A DNA stretch of 53,593 nt from Erwinia pyrifoliae DSM 12163 (GCF_000026985.1 NC_017390.1:1813692-1867284), one strand, 5' to 3'. Positions 1 through 8,849 are shown, counted from the first letter of the stretch. Made by a program: numbers and translations. The notes: generated by a model not told the origin, from the sequence alone.

Positions 1-437
1 AAAAAAAGCCCGCCAATGGCGGCGACCAGCACAACCGGTGCGCCTACGGTGCAAAACGCCACCATTGCTGCGGTGATAACATCACCCTGTTGCGCCATTT
101 GCAGAATTCCGCCCAGCAGACTGGCATAGATATTGGTTCCCAGCAGGCGAATGGACAGGATCGATTCACCAAATGCAAACGGCATCATCACTATCATGGT
201 GACAGCCATAGCGGTCAAACGCGTCATCGACCAGTCACGGCCATTGAGGATGCGGGCATTGCAGCGTGGGCAGTGCGCTGACTGGTTGGACTTCACATCC
301 GGTAAGCAAAAAAGGGTATCGCATTCGGGACATCGCTGATAACGTGCCTGCAAAAGAGCGTAACGGATGGCGTGTATTTTCATATTACCGATCGAACTTA
401 GGCCCATGACAGGGCAGGTTAGGTTGTTTAACGCCAT
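1..437 (-). CDS. letA: LetA/YebS (PqiA-family) lipid-transport membrane protein, N-terminal part
   Basis: Partial gene cut by the left window edge; only about the first 145 residues are visible. Translation of the complement from 437 starts MALNN and gives two zinc-ribbon CxxC pairs (YQRCPECD and HCPRCN) followed by a first hydrophobic segment near LTAMAVTMIVMMPFAF, which is the plan of E. coli YebS/LetA. The family forms the inner-membrane partner of an MCE lipid-transport protein (LetB/YebT), expected just beyond the window edge. I chose the start at 437 because MALN matches the E. coli N-terminus; in-frame ATGs at 407 and 383 would remove the region before the ribbon. It is transcribed divergently from msrC, so 438-593 carries both promoters. 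Confidence 0.85.
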   Translation of the reverse strand, partial: MALNNLTCPVMGLSSIGNMKIHAIRYALLQARYQRCPECDTLFCLPDVKSNQSAHCPRCNARILNGRDWSMTRLTAMAVTMIVMMPFAFGESILSIRLLGTNIYASLLGGILQMAQQGDVITAAMVAFCTVGAPVVLVAAIGGLF

Positions 438-593
438 ACTGAACAGGCTGAATGTTGCATGCTTTAGCGTGCTGTCCGGTTCAAGCTTATATTAAACATA
501 AAGAAATTCCACCCCGGCAGTCAGGCTTTTCACACCTGATTTTCCCGGTGGAGCGAAAGACGGCATCGCCACATTTTCAACTACGGTTAAACA

Positions 594-1094
594 ATGACTA
601 AAGCAGAATTTTATACTGACCTCAATCGAGATATGAATGCGTTACTTAGCGGTGAAACCAGCTTTCTGGCGGTGATGGGTAATTGTAGCGCGCTTTTGTA
701 TGAACGTCTTGAGGGGGTGAACTGGGCGGGTTTCTATCTGTTAACGGAAGAGAATACGCTGGTGTTGGGCCCCTTTCAGGGGAAAGTCGCCTGCGTGCGT
801 ATCCCCATTGGGCGCGGCGTCTGTGGAACCGCCGTTTCAGAGAAAAGCGTTCAGCGCGTGAATGATGTGCATGCGTTTCCGGGGCACATTGCCTGCGACG
901 CAGCCAGTAATGCAGAAATTGTGCTCCCGCTAATGGTCAATGGCCGCGTGATTGGCGTACTGGATATCGACAGTGTGGAATATAACCGCTTTGATAGTGA
1001 GGATGAAAAGGGGTTAAAAGCGTTAACTGACGGGCTTTGCAACGTACTTGATGGGACTGATGTGGAAAAATTTATTCATATGAATCGCATCTAA
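594..1094 (+). CDS. msrC: Free methionine-(R)-sulfoxide reductase (YebR)
   Basis: A 166-residue GAF-domain protein, the size of E. coli MsrC. It reduces free methionine-R-sulfoxide in the cytoplasm with electrons from thioredoxin. The three cysteines characteristic of fRMsr are visible in the motifs KVACVRIPIG, GRGVCGTA and HIACDAAS; the second half ends with the family motif GVLDIDS. It is divergent from letA and followed after 96 bases by proQ, the same neighbourhood as in E. coli (yebS-msrC-proQ-prc-htpX). Another methionine sulfoxide reductase, msrB, lies at 45 kb in this window. The assignment is secure. Confidence 0.95.
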   Translation: MTKAEFYTDLNRDMNALLSGETSFLAVMGNCSALLYERLEGVNWAGFYLLTEENTLVLGPFQGKVACVRIPIGRGVCGTAVSEKSVQRVNDVHAFPGHIACDAASNAEIVLPLMVNGRVIGVLDIDSVEYNRFDSEDEKGLKALTDGLCNVLDGTDVEKFIHMNRI

Positions 1095-1130
1095 AGTGCC
1101 TGATCACGTAGCAATTGCTGAAGCGGTCAT

Positions 1131-1136
1131 TATAAT
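1131..1136 (+). promoter_or_regulatory. Candidate -10 element for proQ
   Basis: A perfect TATAAT lies 54 bases before the proQ start codon. No good -35 hexamer is present at 16-18 bases upstream, so this is a weak call based on the -10 alone. Confidence 0.35.
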
Positions 1137-1190
1137 GTCGCCTGTTCATGCCTGTGCTGATTGGCAAACCCGTTGTAATCAGGAAATTTC

Positions 1191-1883
1191 ATGGAAAATC
1201 AACCTAAGTTGAATAGCACTAAAGAAGTCATCGCCTTTCTGGCAGAGCGTTTCCCACAATGCTTTAGCGCCGAAGGCGAAGCACGACCACTGAAAATCGG
1301 AATTTTTCAGGATTTAGTCGAACGCGTGCAGGGCGAAATGAGCCTGAGTAAAACTCAGCTCCGCTCGGCTCTCCGCCTTTATACTTCCAGCTGGCGTTAT
1401 TTGTATGGCATCAAGGCTGGCGCGACGCGCGTTGACCTTGACGGCAATGCCTGTGGCCAACTGGATGAACAGCACGTTGAACATGCGCGCAAACAGCTTG
1501 AAGAAGCCAAAGCACGCGTGCAGGCGCAACGCGAACAGCAACAGGCAAAAAAGCGTGAAGCTGGTGAAGAGACCGCACCTCGCCGTCCACGTAAGCCCGT
1601 GCGCAAACCTGCCGTCGAGGGGGATCAGCCGCGCACCGTGAGCAATAAACCCGCTCGCCCCCAGGCAGCACGCCACACTTCCGCCCCGCGCGAAGAGTCC
1701 CGGCCGGAGCAGCATAAACCGGTTACTGACACTACAGCATTGCAAGTGGGTCAAAGCATCAAAGTCACCGCAGGAAAAAATGCGATGGACGCAACCATTC
1801 TCGAGATCGGTAAAGATGGCGTCCGGGTTCAGCTTGCTTCCGGCCTGGCAATGATAGTACGCGCAGAACACTTGCAGTTCTGA
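1191..1883 (+). CDS. proQ: RNA chaperone ProQ
   Basis: A 230-residue ProQ. Residues about 1-120 form the FinO/ProQ RNA-binding domain (ending around the [14 protein letters not shown] motif); residues about 120-175 are a basic, Arg/Lys/Pro/Gln-rich flexible linker; the last 50 residues (from [12 protein letters not shown]) are the Tudor-like C-terminal domain. The protein binds many sRNAs and mRNA 3' ends. It is preceded by the ribosome-binding AGGAAATTTC just before the ATG. Its stop is only 19 bases before the prc start, so the two are probably co-transcribed, as in E. coli. Confidence 0.97.
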   Translation: MENQPKLNSTKEVIAFLAERFPQCFSAEGEARPLKIGIFQDLVERVQGEMSLSKTQLRSALRLYTSSWRYLYGIKAGATRVDLDGNACGQLDEQHVEHARKQLEEAKARVQAQREQQQAKKREAGEETAPRRPRKPVRKPAVEGDQPRTVSNKPARPQAARHTSAPREESRPEQHKPVTDTTALQVGQSIKVTAGKNAMDATILEIGKDGVRVQLASGLAMIVRAEHLQF

Positions 1884-1902
1884 TACGGAGGCTAATCAGG
1901 GC

Positions 1903-3918
1903 ATGAACACTCTTTTTAAAAGCACCATTTTCGCGGGCCTGCTATTAGCAGGCAATGTCTTCGCAGCTGAAATGATTATCCGCGCCGACCAAATACCGCA
2001 GCTTCATCAGGAGGCACAGCACGCTACCGTGAGTGAGCGCGTGACTTCTCGTTTTACCCGTTCTCATTACCGTCAGTTCGACCTCAACCAAGAATTCTCC
2101 GTTAAAATTTTCGAACGCTATCTCAACCTGCTCGACTTCAGCCACAACGTGCTGCTGGCATCGGACATTGATCAATTCGCCGACAAGAAAACGACGTTGG
2201 GCGACGGTCTGAGAAATGGCCAGCTTTCGGTATTCTACGATCTGTATAATCTGGCACAAAAACGCCGTTTTGAACGTTATCAGTACGCTTTGTCAGTTCT
2301 GAATAAGCCGATGGATTTCACCGGCAATGACAGCATTGATATCGACCGCAGTAAATCGCCATGGCCCAAAACCAGCGCGGAGCTTAATCAGCTGTGGGAT
2401 GAGAAAGTCAAGTTTGACGAGCTAAGTCTGAAGCTGGCCGGCAAAGATCAGAAAGAGATCCGCGAAGTCCTCACCAAGCGGTATCAGTTTGCCGAGCGTC
2501 GGCTGGCGCAAAGTAACAGTGAAGATGTGTTCCAGCTGGCGATGACGGCGTTTGCGCATGAAATCGATCCCCACACTAACTACCTGTCGCCTCGAAGTAC
2601 CGAACAGTTCAATACCGAAATGAGCCTTTCTCTGGAGGGTATTGGTGCCGTACTGCAAATGGACGACGACTACACCACGATAAACTCAATGGTGGCCGGT
2701 GGACCTGCGGCGAAAAGTAAAAGCTTCACCGTCGGCGATCGCATCGTCGGTGTAGGCCAGCCGGGTAAACCGATGGTGGATGTGATTGGCTGGCGTCTGG
2801 ATGATGTGGTTGCGCAGATTAAAGGGCCGAAGGGCAGTAAGTTGCGCCTGGAGATTTTGCCTGCAGGAAAAGGCACCAAGACGCGCATTATCACCCTGAC
2901 CCGTGAAAAAATCCGCCTCGAAGACCGTGCGGTTAAGATGAGCGTTCATCATGCCGGTAAACAAAAAGTCGGCGTGCTTGATATTCCGGGCTTCTATGTC
3001 GGTCTGACCGATGACGTTAAAGTTCAGCTGCAGAAATTGCAAAAGCAAAACGTTGACAGCGTGGTTATCGATCTGCGCACTAACGGCGGTGGCGCACTCA
3101 CCGAAGCGGTATCATTGTCAGGCCTGTTTATTCCCGGTGGCCCGGTGGTTCAGGTGCGTGACAATAATGGCAAAGTACGTCAGGACAGCGACAACGATGG
3201 CGTAACCTACTTCAAAGGTCCGCTGGTGGTTCTGGTCGACCGCTTCAGTGCTTCAGCTTCGGAGATCTTTGCAGCAGCCATGCAGGATTACGGACGCGCC
3301 CTGATTGTCGGCGAGCCGACCTTCGGTAAGGGTACCGTACAACAATACCGCTCACTGAACCGCATTTACGATCAGATGCTGCGCCCCGAATGGCCTGCCT
3401 TGGGTTCTGTCCAATACACGATCCAAAAGTTCTACCGGATTAATGGGGGAAGCACGCAGCGCAAAGGCGTCACGCCAGACCTGCTGATGCCTACAGGTGT
3501 GGAAGCGGTAGAAACTGGCGAAAAGTTTGAGGACAATGCGTTGCCCTGGGACAGCGTTAATGCGGCCACCTATGTGAAAACCGGTGACCTGAAACCGTTG
3601 GAGCCTCAGCTTCTCAAGGACCATCAGGATCGCATTGCTAAAAATGCCGAGTTCCAGTACATCATTAGCGATATTGCGCGTTTTAATGCCAATAAAGACA
3701 AACATAATATTATCTCTCTCAATCTTGCCACCCGCGAGAAAGAGAGTCGTGAAGATGATTCACGGCGTCTGGAGCGCGTCAATGCGCGTCTCAAGACAGC
3801 GGGTAAGAAACCGCTGGCAAAGCTCGACGATCTGCCGAAAGACTATCAGGATCCGGACCCCTATCTTGAAGAAACGGTGCAGATTGCCAACGATCTGGCT
3901 CAACTGGATAAGAAATAA
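1903..3918 (+). CDS. prc: Carboxy-terminal (tail-specific) protease Prc/Tsp
   Basis: A 671-residue periplasmic serine protease that degrades proteins with nonpolar C-termini and, with NlpI, trims the peptidoglycan endopeptidase MepS. Signal peptide is residues 1-21 (ending GNVFA-AE). A PDZ domain lies around 240-325 (EGIGAVLQMDDD onward). The catalytic Ser-Lys dyad is visible as Ser451 in RFSASASEIF and Lys476 in PTFGKGTVQQY, corresponding to S452/K477 in E. coli pre-Prc. It is about 11 residues shorter at the C-terminus than E. coli Prc: it stops at QLDKK and lacks the proline-rich tail. Operon with proQ; followed by a strong terminator. Confidence 0.97.
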   Translation: MNTLFKSTIFAGLLLAGNVFAAEMIIRADQIPQLHQEAQHATVSERVTSRFTRSHYRQFDLNQEFSVKIFERYLNLLDFSHNVLLASDIDQFADKKTTLGDGLRNGQLSVFYDLYNLAQKRRFERYQYALSVLNKPMDFTGNDSIDIDRSKSPWPKTSAELNQLWDEKVKFDELSLKLAGKDQKEIREVLTKRYQFAERRLAQSNSEDVFQLAMTAFAHEIDPHTNYLSPRSTEQFNTEMSLSLEGIGAVLQMDDDYTTINSMVAGGPAAKSKSFTVGDRIVGVGQPGKPMVDVIGWRLDDVVAQIKGPKGSKLRLEILPAGKGTKTRIITLTREKIRLEDRAVKMSVHHAGKQKVGVLDIPGFYVGLTDDVKVQLQKLQKQNVDSVVIDLRTNGGGALTEAVSLSGLFIPGGPVVQVRDNNGKVRQDSDNDGVTYFKGPLVVLVDRFSASASEIFAAAMQDYGRALIVGEPTFGKGTVQQYRSLNRIYDQMLRPEWPALGSVQYTIQKFYRINGGSTQRKGVTPDLLMPTGVEAVETGEKFEDNALPWDSVNAATYVKTGDLKPLEPQLLKDHQDRIAKNAEFQYIISDIARFNANKDKHNIISLNLATREKESREDDSRRLERVNARLKTAGKKPLAKLDDLPKDYQDPDPYLEETVQIANDLAQLDKK

Positions 3919-3953
3919 TCTTCAACCCCGCTCCATCGCTTAGTCAGCTCAAC

Positions 3954-3980
3954 AGGCACAGCATTCGCTGTGCCTTTTTT
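3954..3980 (+). terminator. Rho-independent terminator of proQ-prc
   Basis: A perfect 9-bp stem, AGGCACAGC / GCTGTGCCT, with an ATTC loop and a following run of Ts, 36 bases after the prc stop. Confidence 0.9.
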
Positions 3981-4068
3981 ATCTGCTGTTTTTACGCGCA
4001 AAATGCGGTGCAAAACATCACATAAAATGTAAAGTTATGTTTTTTTAAACACTTAAAGCTTAAGTGTG

Positions 4069-4092
4069 CTTGAAAAGCGGCGTATTGACCTT
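4069..4092 (+). promoter_or_regulatory. Possible sigma32-type promoter for htpX
   Basis: CTTGAAA at 4069-4075 matches the sigma32 -35 consensus, followed 13 bases later by CCTTAG, a poor match to the -10 consensus CCCCAT. htpX is a known heat-shock/envelope-stress gene, which supports but does not prove the call. A clear CpxR box (GTAAA-N5-GTAAA) was looked for and not found. Confidence 0.35.
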
Positions 4093-4139
4093 AGGATGGT
4101 GAAACGCGAACAGCTAATAACTGAGGAATAATAAATTTT

Positions 4140-5018
4140 ATGATGCGTATTGCGCTTTTCCTGCTAACCAACCTTGGGGTGATGGTGGTTTTCGGGCTGA
4201 TCCTCAGCCTGACAGGGATCCAGTCAAGCAGTGTTATGGGCCTGATGATCATGGCGGGTCTGTTTGGCTTTGGCGGTGCGTTTGTTTCACTGCTGATGTC
4301 GAAGTGGATGGCGCTGCGTTCCGTTGGTGGTGAAGTGATTGAACAACCGCGTAATGATACCGAGCGCTGGCTGCTGGAAACCATTGCCCGGCAGTCTCAG
4401 CAGGCGGGTTTTGCCATGCCGCAGGTGGCCATCTACCATGCGCCGGATATCAACGCCTTTGCTACCGGCGCACGGCGAGATGCTTCTCTGGTCGCTGTTT
4501 CAACAGGATTGTTGCAGAACATGAGTCGTGATGAGGCTGAAGCGGTGCTGGCCCATGAAGTCAGCCACATTGCAAATGGCGATATGGTCACCATGACGCT
4601 GATACAGGGTATTGTGAATACCTTTGTTATCTTCATCTCACGCATTCTGGCACAGTTAGCCGCCGGCTTTATGTCGGGCGATCGGGAAGAAGAAGGAAGC
4701 AGTAACGGCAACCCAATGGTCTACTTCGTGGTTTCCATGGTTCTTGAGCTGGTGTTTGGTATCGTTGCCAGTACCATCACTATGTGGTTCTCCCGTCACC
4801 GTGAATTCCACGCTGATGCCGGTGCTGCTCGTCTGGCCGGGCGTGAAAAGATGATTGCCGCGTTGCAACGTCTGAAAACCAGCTACGAACCACAGGAAGC
4901 CAGCAGTATGATGGCCTTGTGCATCAACGGTAAGTCCAGGTCGATAAGTGAGTTGTTTATGTCACACCCGCCGCTGGATAAACGTATTGAAGCGCTGCGT
5001 AGCGGTCAATACACCTGA
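4140..5018 (+). CDS. htpX: Inner-membrane zinc protease HtpX
   Basis: A 292-residue M48-family metalloprotease that degrades misfolded inner-membrane proteins, working alongside FtsH. The zinc site is the HEVSH motif (His139, Glu140, His143), with the third ligand expected in the later [11 protein letters not shown] segment. Two N-terminal membrane segments (about residues 4-24 and 32-53) and two more around 158-178 and 193-216 are visible. The start MMRIALFL is identical in position to E. coli HtpX. It follows prc after its terminator, in its own transcription unit, and ends with its own terminator. Confidence 0.97.
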   Translation: MMRIALFLLTNLGVMVVFGLILSLTGIQSSSVMGLMIMAGLFGFGGAFVSLLMSKWMALRSVGGEVIEQPRNDTERWLLETIARQSQQAGFAMPQVAIYHAPDINAFATGARRDASLVAVSTGLLQNMSRDEAEAVLAHEVSHIANGDMVTMTLIQGIVNTFVIFISRILAQLAAGFMSGDREEEGSSNGNPMVYFVVSMVLELVFGIVASTITMWFSRHREFHADAGAARLAGREKMIAALQRLKTSYEPQEASSMMALCINGKSRSISELFMSHPPLDKRIEALRSGQYT

Positions 5019-5042
5019 TAAGCGCTGTTTCACCCACGAAAA

Positions 5043-5065
5043 AAAACCCGCCACCGGCGGGTTTT
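5043..5065 (+). terminator. Rho-independent terminator of htpX
   Basis: Stem AAAACCCGCC / GGCGGGTTTT with an ACC loop, 25 bases after the htpX stop. A and T runs on both sides make it potentially bidirectional. Confidence 0.9.
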
Positions 5066-5214
5066 GTTCTGTTACGTACCCAATTTCGATCTGATCTCGG
5101 TAACCAACCGGCCGCGCACAGCCTGCAATCAGTTTACCCGGCAATTCCGCTGCTGCAGATGGTGACCACATTCATCAGTGAACGGCGGTGAGTGACGTTC
5201 TGCCTGCATCATAA

Positions 5215-5451
5215 TCAGTTATCGACCACGTCACCGCTTTTTCTCAGCAGTGGGCAGTCGGTTACGCCAATAATTCCGCTGTCAGTGTGCAGATACTGAC
5301 CAATGACCATACCGCGAGCGGTCAGGTACTTGCACTGCAGGCCCATGCCTGCTACGTTTTTGTTGCTTCCTGTTAATACGCCATACCCTGTTAATAGCAT
5401 CGCAAGCCAGATTATGACCAGTAATGCGACCAGCCGTAGCAAAAATTTCAT
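5215..5451 (-). CDS. yobH: YobH family small membrane/secreted protein
   Basis: A 78-residue protein matching E. coli YobH in length and pattern: one N-terminal hydrophobic segment (LLRLVALLVIIWLAMLL), then a conserved region with two cysteines (GMGLQCKYLTARG and GVTDCPLLRKSG). The segment could be a signal anchor or signal peptide; the function is not known. I chose the second of two tandem ATGs because it is better spaced from the AGGGG ribosome-binding site and aligns with the E. coli start; the first ATG is at 5454. It is convergent with htpX. In E. coli kdgR and yebQ lie between yobH and htpX; here only about 200 bases separate them. Confidence 0.85.
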   Translation of the reverse strand: MKFLLRLVALLVIIWLAMLLTGYGVLTGSNKNVAGMGLQCKYLTARGMVIGQYLHTDSGIIGVTDCPLLRKSGDVVDN

Positions 5452-5678
5452 CATTTCCCCTTATTTTTTTCGTGCGGCATATTCACCGCCGCGCTCAGCA
5501 TAGCAGGATGCTGATTATAAGAGGTTTAATCGATAAGAGTATGCTGAATTAATTCAAAAAATCTTAAAAAATGAACAGGATATCAAATTAATTCCACTGT
5601 CAATTCGCGCCTGAACAGGTAAAATCCTCCGGCAGTGTTGCCTTTCCCAGGCAGTGCAACTCTAGCCTCGAGGCAGAA

Positions 5679-5954
5679 ATGAACGAATTGACAAGTGGTG
5701 CGACAGCAATAGCGTCAACTGTGATAATCGTGATAATGGTCATTGTAAGTCTGGTGGCGTGGTTCTTTGTTAACCGCGTTAGCGTGAGAGCCAATCAGCA
5801 GATCCAACTACTGGAATCGTTGTTGGCAGAGCAGAAACGCCAAAACCTGTTACTGCATCGTCTGACTGGCGCGCTAACAAGTGCAGAACAGAATGCTAAA
5901 GGCCGCGTTTCGGACGTGAATGAAGACTACGCCCGGCTGATACCTGAGCGTTAG
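5679..5954 (+). CDS. yebO: YebO family membrane protein
   Basis: A 91-residue protein recognisable as YebO: N-terminal single membrane helix (about residues 11-31, IASTVIIVIMVIVSLVAWFF) followed by a soluble, probably helical tail rich in Gln, Leu and Glu (QIQLLESLLAEQKRQNLLL, a heptad-like pattern suggesting a short coiled coil). Function unknown. In E. coli yebO sits between yobF and mgrB; here mgrB is not found and a metallo-hydrolase gene follows after 20 bases on the same strand, so the two may be co-transcribed. Confidence 0.85.
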   Translation: MNELTSGATAIASTVIIVIMVIVSLVAWFFVNRVSVRANQQIQLLESLLAEQKRQNLLLHRLTGALTSAEQNAKGRVSDVNEDYARLIPER

Positions 5955-5974
5955 CTGAACGGTAAGGAACTCCG

Positions 5975-6985
5975 ATGGCACGGAAAAATTCATGGTATGA
6001 CCCCTCACTTTTCCATCATACCCGGGAAGGATTCCGTAACCTTGAGCCAAATTTACAGCAAAGAGGTGACTTACAGCGTTGGCGGCGCGAACGCAAGCAG
6101 CAAGGGATGCCACGCCCCCCGGCGCAAGGCTATGAACATTTTATCCAGCAGTGGTGGCAACCTGCCGATTTGAAAGGGGTTGAAGATTGCGTCTGGTGGC
6201 TTGGACATGCTTGCCTGCTGCTACGCTATGCCGGGCGCTATACGCTCATCGATCCGGCGCTCTCTATGCGCGCCTCTCCGCTCAGTTTTTACGGCCCGCG
6301 TCGAAAAACGCCGCCCGCGCTGGCTATAGACGACCTGCCGACGCTGGATGTGGTGCTCATCTCGCATAATCATTACGACCATCTGGATCGCCGGACAATC
6401 AAAAAAATCCTGGTTCGTTTTCCACAGGTGACCTTTGTCGTTCCGCTTGGGCTGAAGAAATGGTTCCAGCGACTCGGTGTACGGCAGGTTGTGCAACTTG
6501 ACTGGTGGCAGCAAACGCAGACGAGCGGGCTGACTCTTCACGCCGTGCCCGCCCGTCACTGGAGTATGAGAACGCCCTGGGACCGCAACCGATCGCTGTG
6601 GTGTGGCTGGGTGATTAAAGCCGGGCCTCTCAACCTGTGGTTTAGCGGTGACAGCGGCTACTCGGATAATCTGCTGGATATTTCGCGTCGTTTGGGGCCT
6701 TTTAACCTGGCCGCTTTACCGGTGGGGGCCTATGCACCAGAATGGTTCATGCGTCATCATCATATGGGGCCCGATCGGGCAGTATCTCTGCATCAGGCGA
6801 TTGGACAGCCAGTGACAATGCCGATTCATTGGGGAGTCTTTGAACTGGCCGACGAATCGCTGGATGAGCCACCAGCAGCGTTGGAGCGGGCGATGCAGGC
6901 AGCAGGATTAGACAGCAGCCGTTTTAAGGCGTGGAAAATCGGTGGGAGAAGGTTACTGGCGAATATCATCGGGGATTATTCCTAA
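5975..6985 (+). CDS. RomA/NAPE-PLD-like metallo-beta-lactamase-fold hydrolase
   Basis: A 336-residue protein with the metallo-beta-lactamase fold. The zinc-binding signature is seen as ISHNHYDHLDRRT (HxHxDH-type), with further likely ligands in ARHWSMR, WFSGDSGYSD and MPIHWGVFEL. The family includes NAPE-hydrolysing phospholipase D and the enterobacterial protein called RomA; the substrate here cannot be told. There is no convincing signal peptide (it starts MARKNSWYDP) although RomA proteins have been described as outer-membrane associated. It sits between yebO and yobF, a place where E. coli has no such gene, so it looks like a local insertion or lineage-specific retention. Confidence 0.8.
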   Translation: MARKNSWYDPSLFHHTREGFRNLEPNLQQRGDLQRWRRERKQQGMPRPPAQGYEHFIQQWWQPADLKGVEDCVWWLGHACLLLRYAGRYTLIDPALSMRASPLSFYGPRRKTPPALAIDDLPTLDVVLISHNHYDHLDRRTIKKILVRFPQVTFVVPLGLKKWFQRLGVRQVVQLDWWQQTQTSGLTLHAVPARHWSMRTPWDRNRSLWCGWVIKAGPLNLWFSGDSGYSDNLLDISRRLGPFNLAALPVGAYAPEWFMRHHHMGPDRAVSLHQAIGQPVTMPIHWGVFELADESLDEPPAALERAMQAAGLDSSRFKAWKIGGRRLLANIIGDYS

Positions 6986-7491
6986 ACGAACTATATTATA
7001 ACAAGTCGGTAATAATTCAGAACCGATCTATTTCATTCACAATACCGATAATATAATCGTTATTAAACGGCTGGCCGACAATGCGTTTTAATGATGCAAG
7101 TTGCCTGGCAATGTTCTGATTTTGGGGCGATTGATAAATAAGGTTGTACTTAGCGAGTTTTTTTTTACCAAAAAAGAAGGCCGTGCATATTGCTCACGGG
7201 CTAACTTTAATCACATCTTTCAACTTTGCTTTGCCACTATTATGCAATATTGCCTGAGCTGAATATTAGCGTCGAACGGTTGTTAGCAGCGAGGGCAGTA
7301 CCCTACAGTGCGTACAGGCTGCCTTTGAAGGGGGCAGGGTGAAAATATGCGCAAGTTGTGTTACATACGCTGTGAAGTAGCAAACATCGATTCAAATGTG
7401 TGCGACACCTCCACAGCCTTTTAAAAATGACTTGCCATTAATTAGCGGATATGTGATAAACATTCGGGTAAAACGAGGTACAGTTCTGTTT
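6986..7491. other. Long intergenic region upstream of yobF-cspC
   Basis: About 500 bases with no convincing reading frame on either strand. The first half is AT-rich with homopolymer runs (T run near 7160, A run near 7171). The right end carries the likely promoter for yobF-cspC. No small RNA could be recognised. Confidence 0.5.
7432..7459 (+). promoter_or_regulatory. Candidate sigma70 promoter for yobF-cspC
   Basis: TTGCCA at 7432-7437 and TGATAA at 7454-7459 separated by 16 bases, about 33 bases before the yobF start codon. Confidence 0.4.
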
Positions 7492-7566
7492 ATGTATGGC
7501 ATCTTCAGTAAAGAAGTTCTGAGTAAAGACGTTGACGTTGAATACCACTTCCTTGCCGAGCCTTAA
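7492..7566 (+). CDS. yobF: YobF small protein (short, 24 residues)
   Basis: A small gene starting MYGIFSKEVLSKDVDVEY and stopping after 24 codons. The first ~18 residues match E. coli YobF (47 residues, starts MCGIFSKEVLSK), which precedes cspC in the same way; the C-terminal half is absent because of a TAA after LAEP. It probably shares a transcript with cspC 81 bases downstream. E. coli YobF is a stress-induced small protein of unknown activity and its mRNA is a target of sRNA control; whether the short form is functional is open, but conservation of the N-terminus argues that it is translated. Confidence 0.8.
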   Translation: MYGIFSKEVLSKDVDVEYHFLAEP

Positions 7567-7647
7567 TTAATGCCACATGCAGTAATGTCTCTGGTTTTTC
7601 TGAATGTAAAGCCCACGGGCGAATAAACTCTCTAAGGAATTTGCAAA

Positions 7648-7857
7648 ATGGCAAAGATTAAAGGTCAGGTTAAGTGGTTCAACGAGTCTAAAGGTTTTGG
7701 TTTCATTACTCCTGCTGACGGCAGCAAAGATGTGTTCGTACACTTCTCTGCAATCCAGGGTAATGGCTTCAAAACTCTGGCTGAAGGCCAGAACGTTGAG
7801 TTCGAAATTCAGGATGGCCAGAAAGGCCCGGCAGCTGTGAACGTCACCGCTATCTGA
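7648..7857 (+). CDS. cspC: Cold-shock-family protein CspC
   Basis: A 69-residue single cold-shock domain with both RNA-binding motifs, KGFGFI (RNP1) and DVFVHF (RNP2). The sequence appears identical to E. coli CspC as I remember it. CspC is constitutively made, binds RNA, melts secondary structure and stabilises rpoS and other stress transcripts. The ribosome-binding site TAAGGAA lies just before the ATG. yobF precedes it and a strong terminator follows. Confidence 0.97.
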
Positions 7858-7918
7858 TTTTCGATCTGAGCTTGTCATTGCCGCACTGCGTGTAATCCAG
7901 GCTGATATCTGAATACCG

Positions 7919-7948
7919 AAGCTCTGTCAGCAATGACGGGGCTTTTTT
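7919..7948 (+). terminator. Rho-independent terminator of cspC
   Basis: An 11-bp stem AAGCTCTGTCA / TGACGGGGCTT (two G-U pairs in RNA) with a GCAA tetraloop and a run of Ts. Confidence 0.9.
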
Positions 7949-8030
7949 ATTGTTTGCCACAGGCCGGTCTGCGGGATTTTACCGTCCTTTTGCAGTAAAC
8001 TGCTGCGTCTTTTGTTGATGGAGAGTTGTT

Positions 8031-8849
8031 ATGTCGTACCAATGTCCTCTTTGCCAGCAGCCGCTGATGTTTGATCATCGTGCCTGGCGCTGTGAGAATC
8101 AGCATCAGTTTGACCAGGCCAAAGAGGGGTATGTCAATCTGCTGCCGGTACAGCATAAACGCTCAAAGCAACCCGGAGATAGCGCGGATATGATGCAGGC
8201 GCGGCGTAACTTCCTTGATGCCGGGCATTATCAGCCGTTGCAGCAGAGAGTAGGCGACTGGCTGATGCAGCTGTTGCCAGTACACCCGGTCAGCGTGCTG
8301 GATATCGGTTGTGGAGAAGGCTATTACACCCATCATGTTGCCAGCCGCCTGCAGGCGCGGGGCCTGGCACAGGTGCACGGGCTGGATGTGGCGAAAATAG
8401 CGGTGCGCTCGGGGGCGAAACGCTATGACAACGTGCAATTCTGCGTGGCTTCCAGTCATCGTCTGCCGTTCAGTCACAGCCAGTTTGATGCCGTATTACG
8501 TATCTATGCACCCTGCAAGGCTGAAGAGCTGGCGCGGGTAGTGAAGCCGCAGGGTTATGTGCTAACCGTGTCACCCGGGCCGCGTCATCTGCTGCAGTTT
8601 AAGGCGCTGATCTATCAGGATGTCCAGCTGCATGATAACACCCCGGAACAGATGCCCGGCTTTACGCTGATTGAACAGCAGCAGCTGAGTTATGCGATGA
8701 CGCTGAACAGCGAAGAGTCAGCAGCATTATTGCAGATGACGCCTTTTGCCTGGCGCGCCCGCCCGGAAGTCTGGGGGATTCTGGCCACCAGCGAGCAGTT
8801 CGCCTGCGAAACGGACTTCACCCTTCGTTTGTGGCAGCGAGAAAGCTAA
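8031..8849 (+). CDS. rlmA: 23S rRNA (guanine(745)-N(1))-methyltransferase RlmA
   Basis: A 272-residue methyltransferase that modifies G745 of 23S rRNA (helix 35). The N-terminal zinc finger uses Cys5, Cys8, Cys21 and His25 ([17 protein letters not shown]), positions identical to E. coli RlmA(I). The SAM-binding motif I is [11 protein letters not shown] at about residues 88-98; a second conserved block is [16 protein letters not shown]. It stands alone between cspC and yoaE. In E. coli the neighbours are similar (cspC, mntP, rlmA); mntP is not in this stretch. Confidence 0.95.
   Translation: MSYQCPLCQQPLMFDHRAWRCENQHQFDQAKEGYVNLLPVQHKRSKQPGDSADMMQARRNFLDAGHYQPLQQRVGDWLMQLLPVHPVSVLDIGCGEGYYTHHVASRLQARGLAQVHGLDVAKIAVRSGAKRYDNVQFCVASSHRLPFSHSQFDAVLRIYAPCKAEELARVVKPQGYVLTVSPGPRHLLQFKALIYQDVQLHDNTPEQMPGFTLIEQQQLSYAMTLNSEESAALLQMTPFAWRARPEVWGILATSEQFACETDFTLRLWQRES

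Noticed and set aside
1314..1871. 185-codon minus-strand frame opposite proQ
   Set aside because: Lies wholly inside proQ, which has clear domain matches; the antisense frame has no family features.
4010..4060. CpxR box upstream of htpX
   Set aside because: GTAAA occurs once but not as GTAAA-N5-GTAAA.
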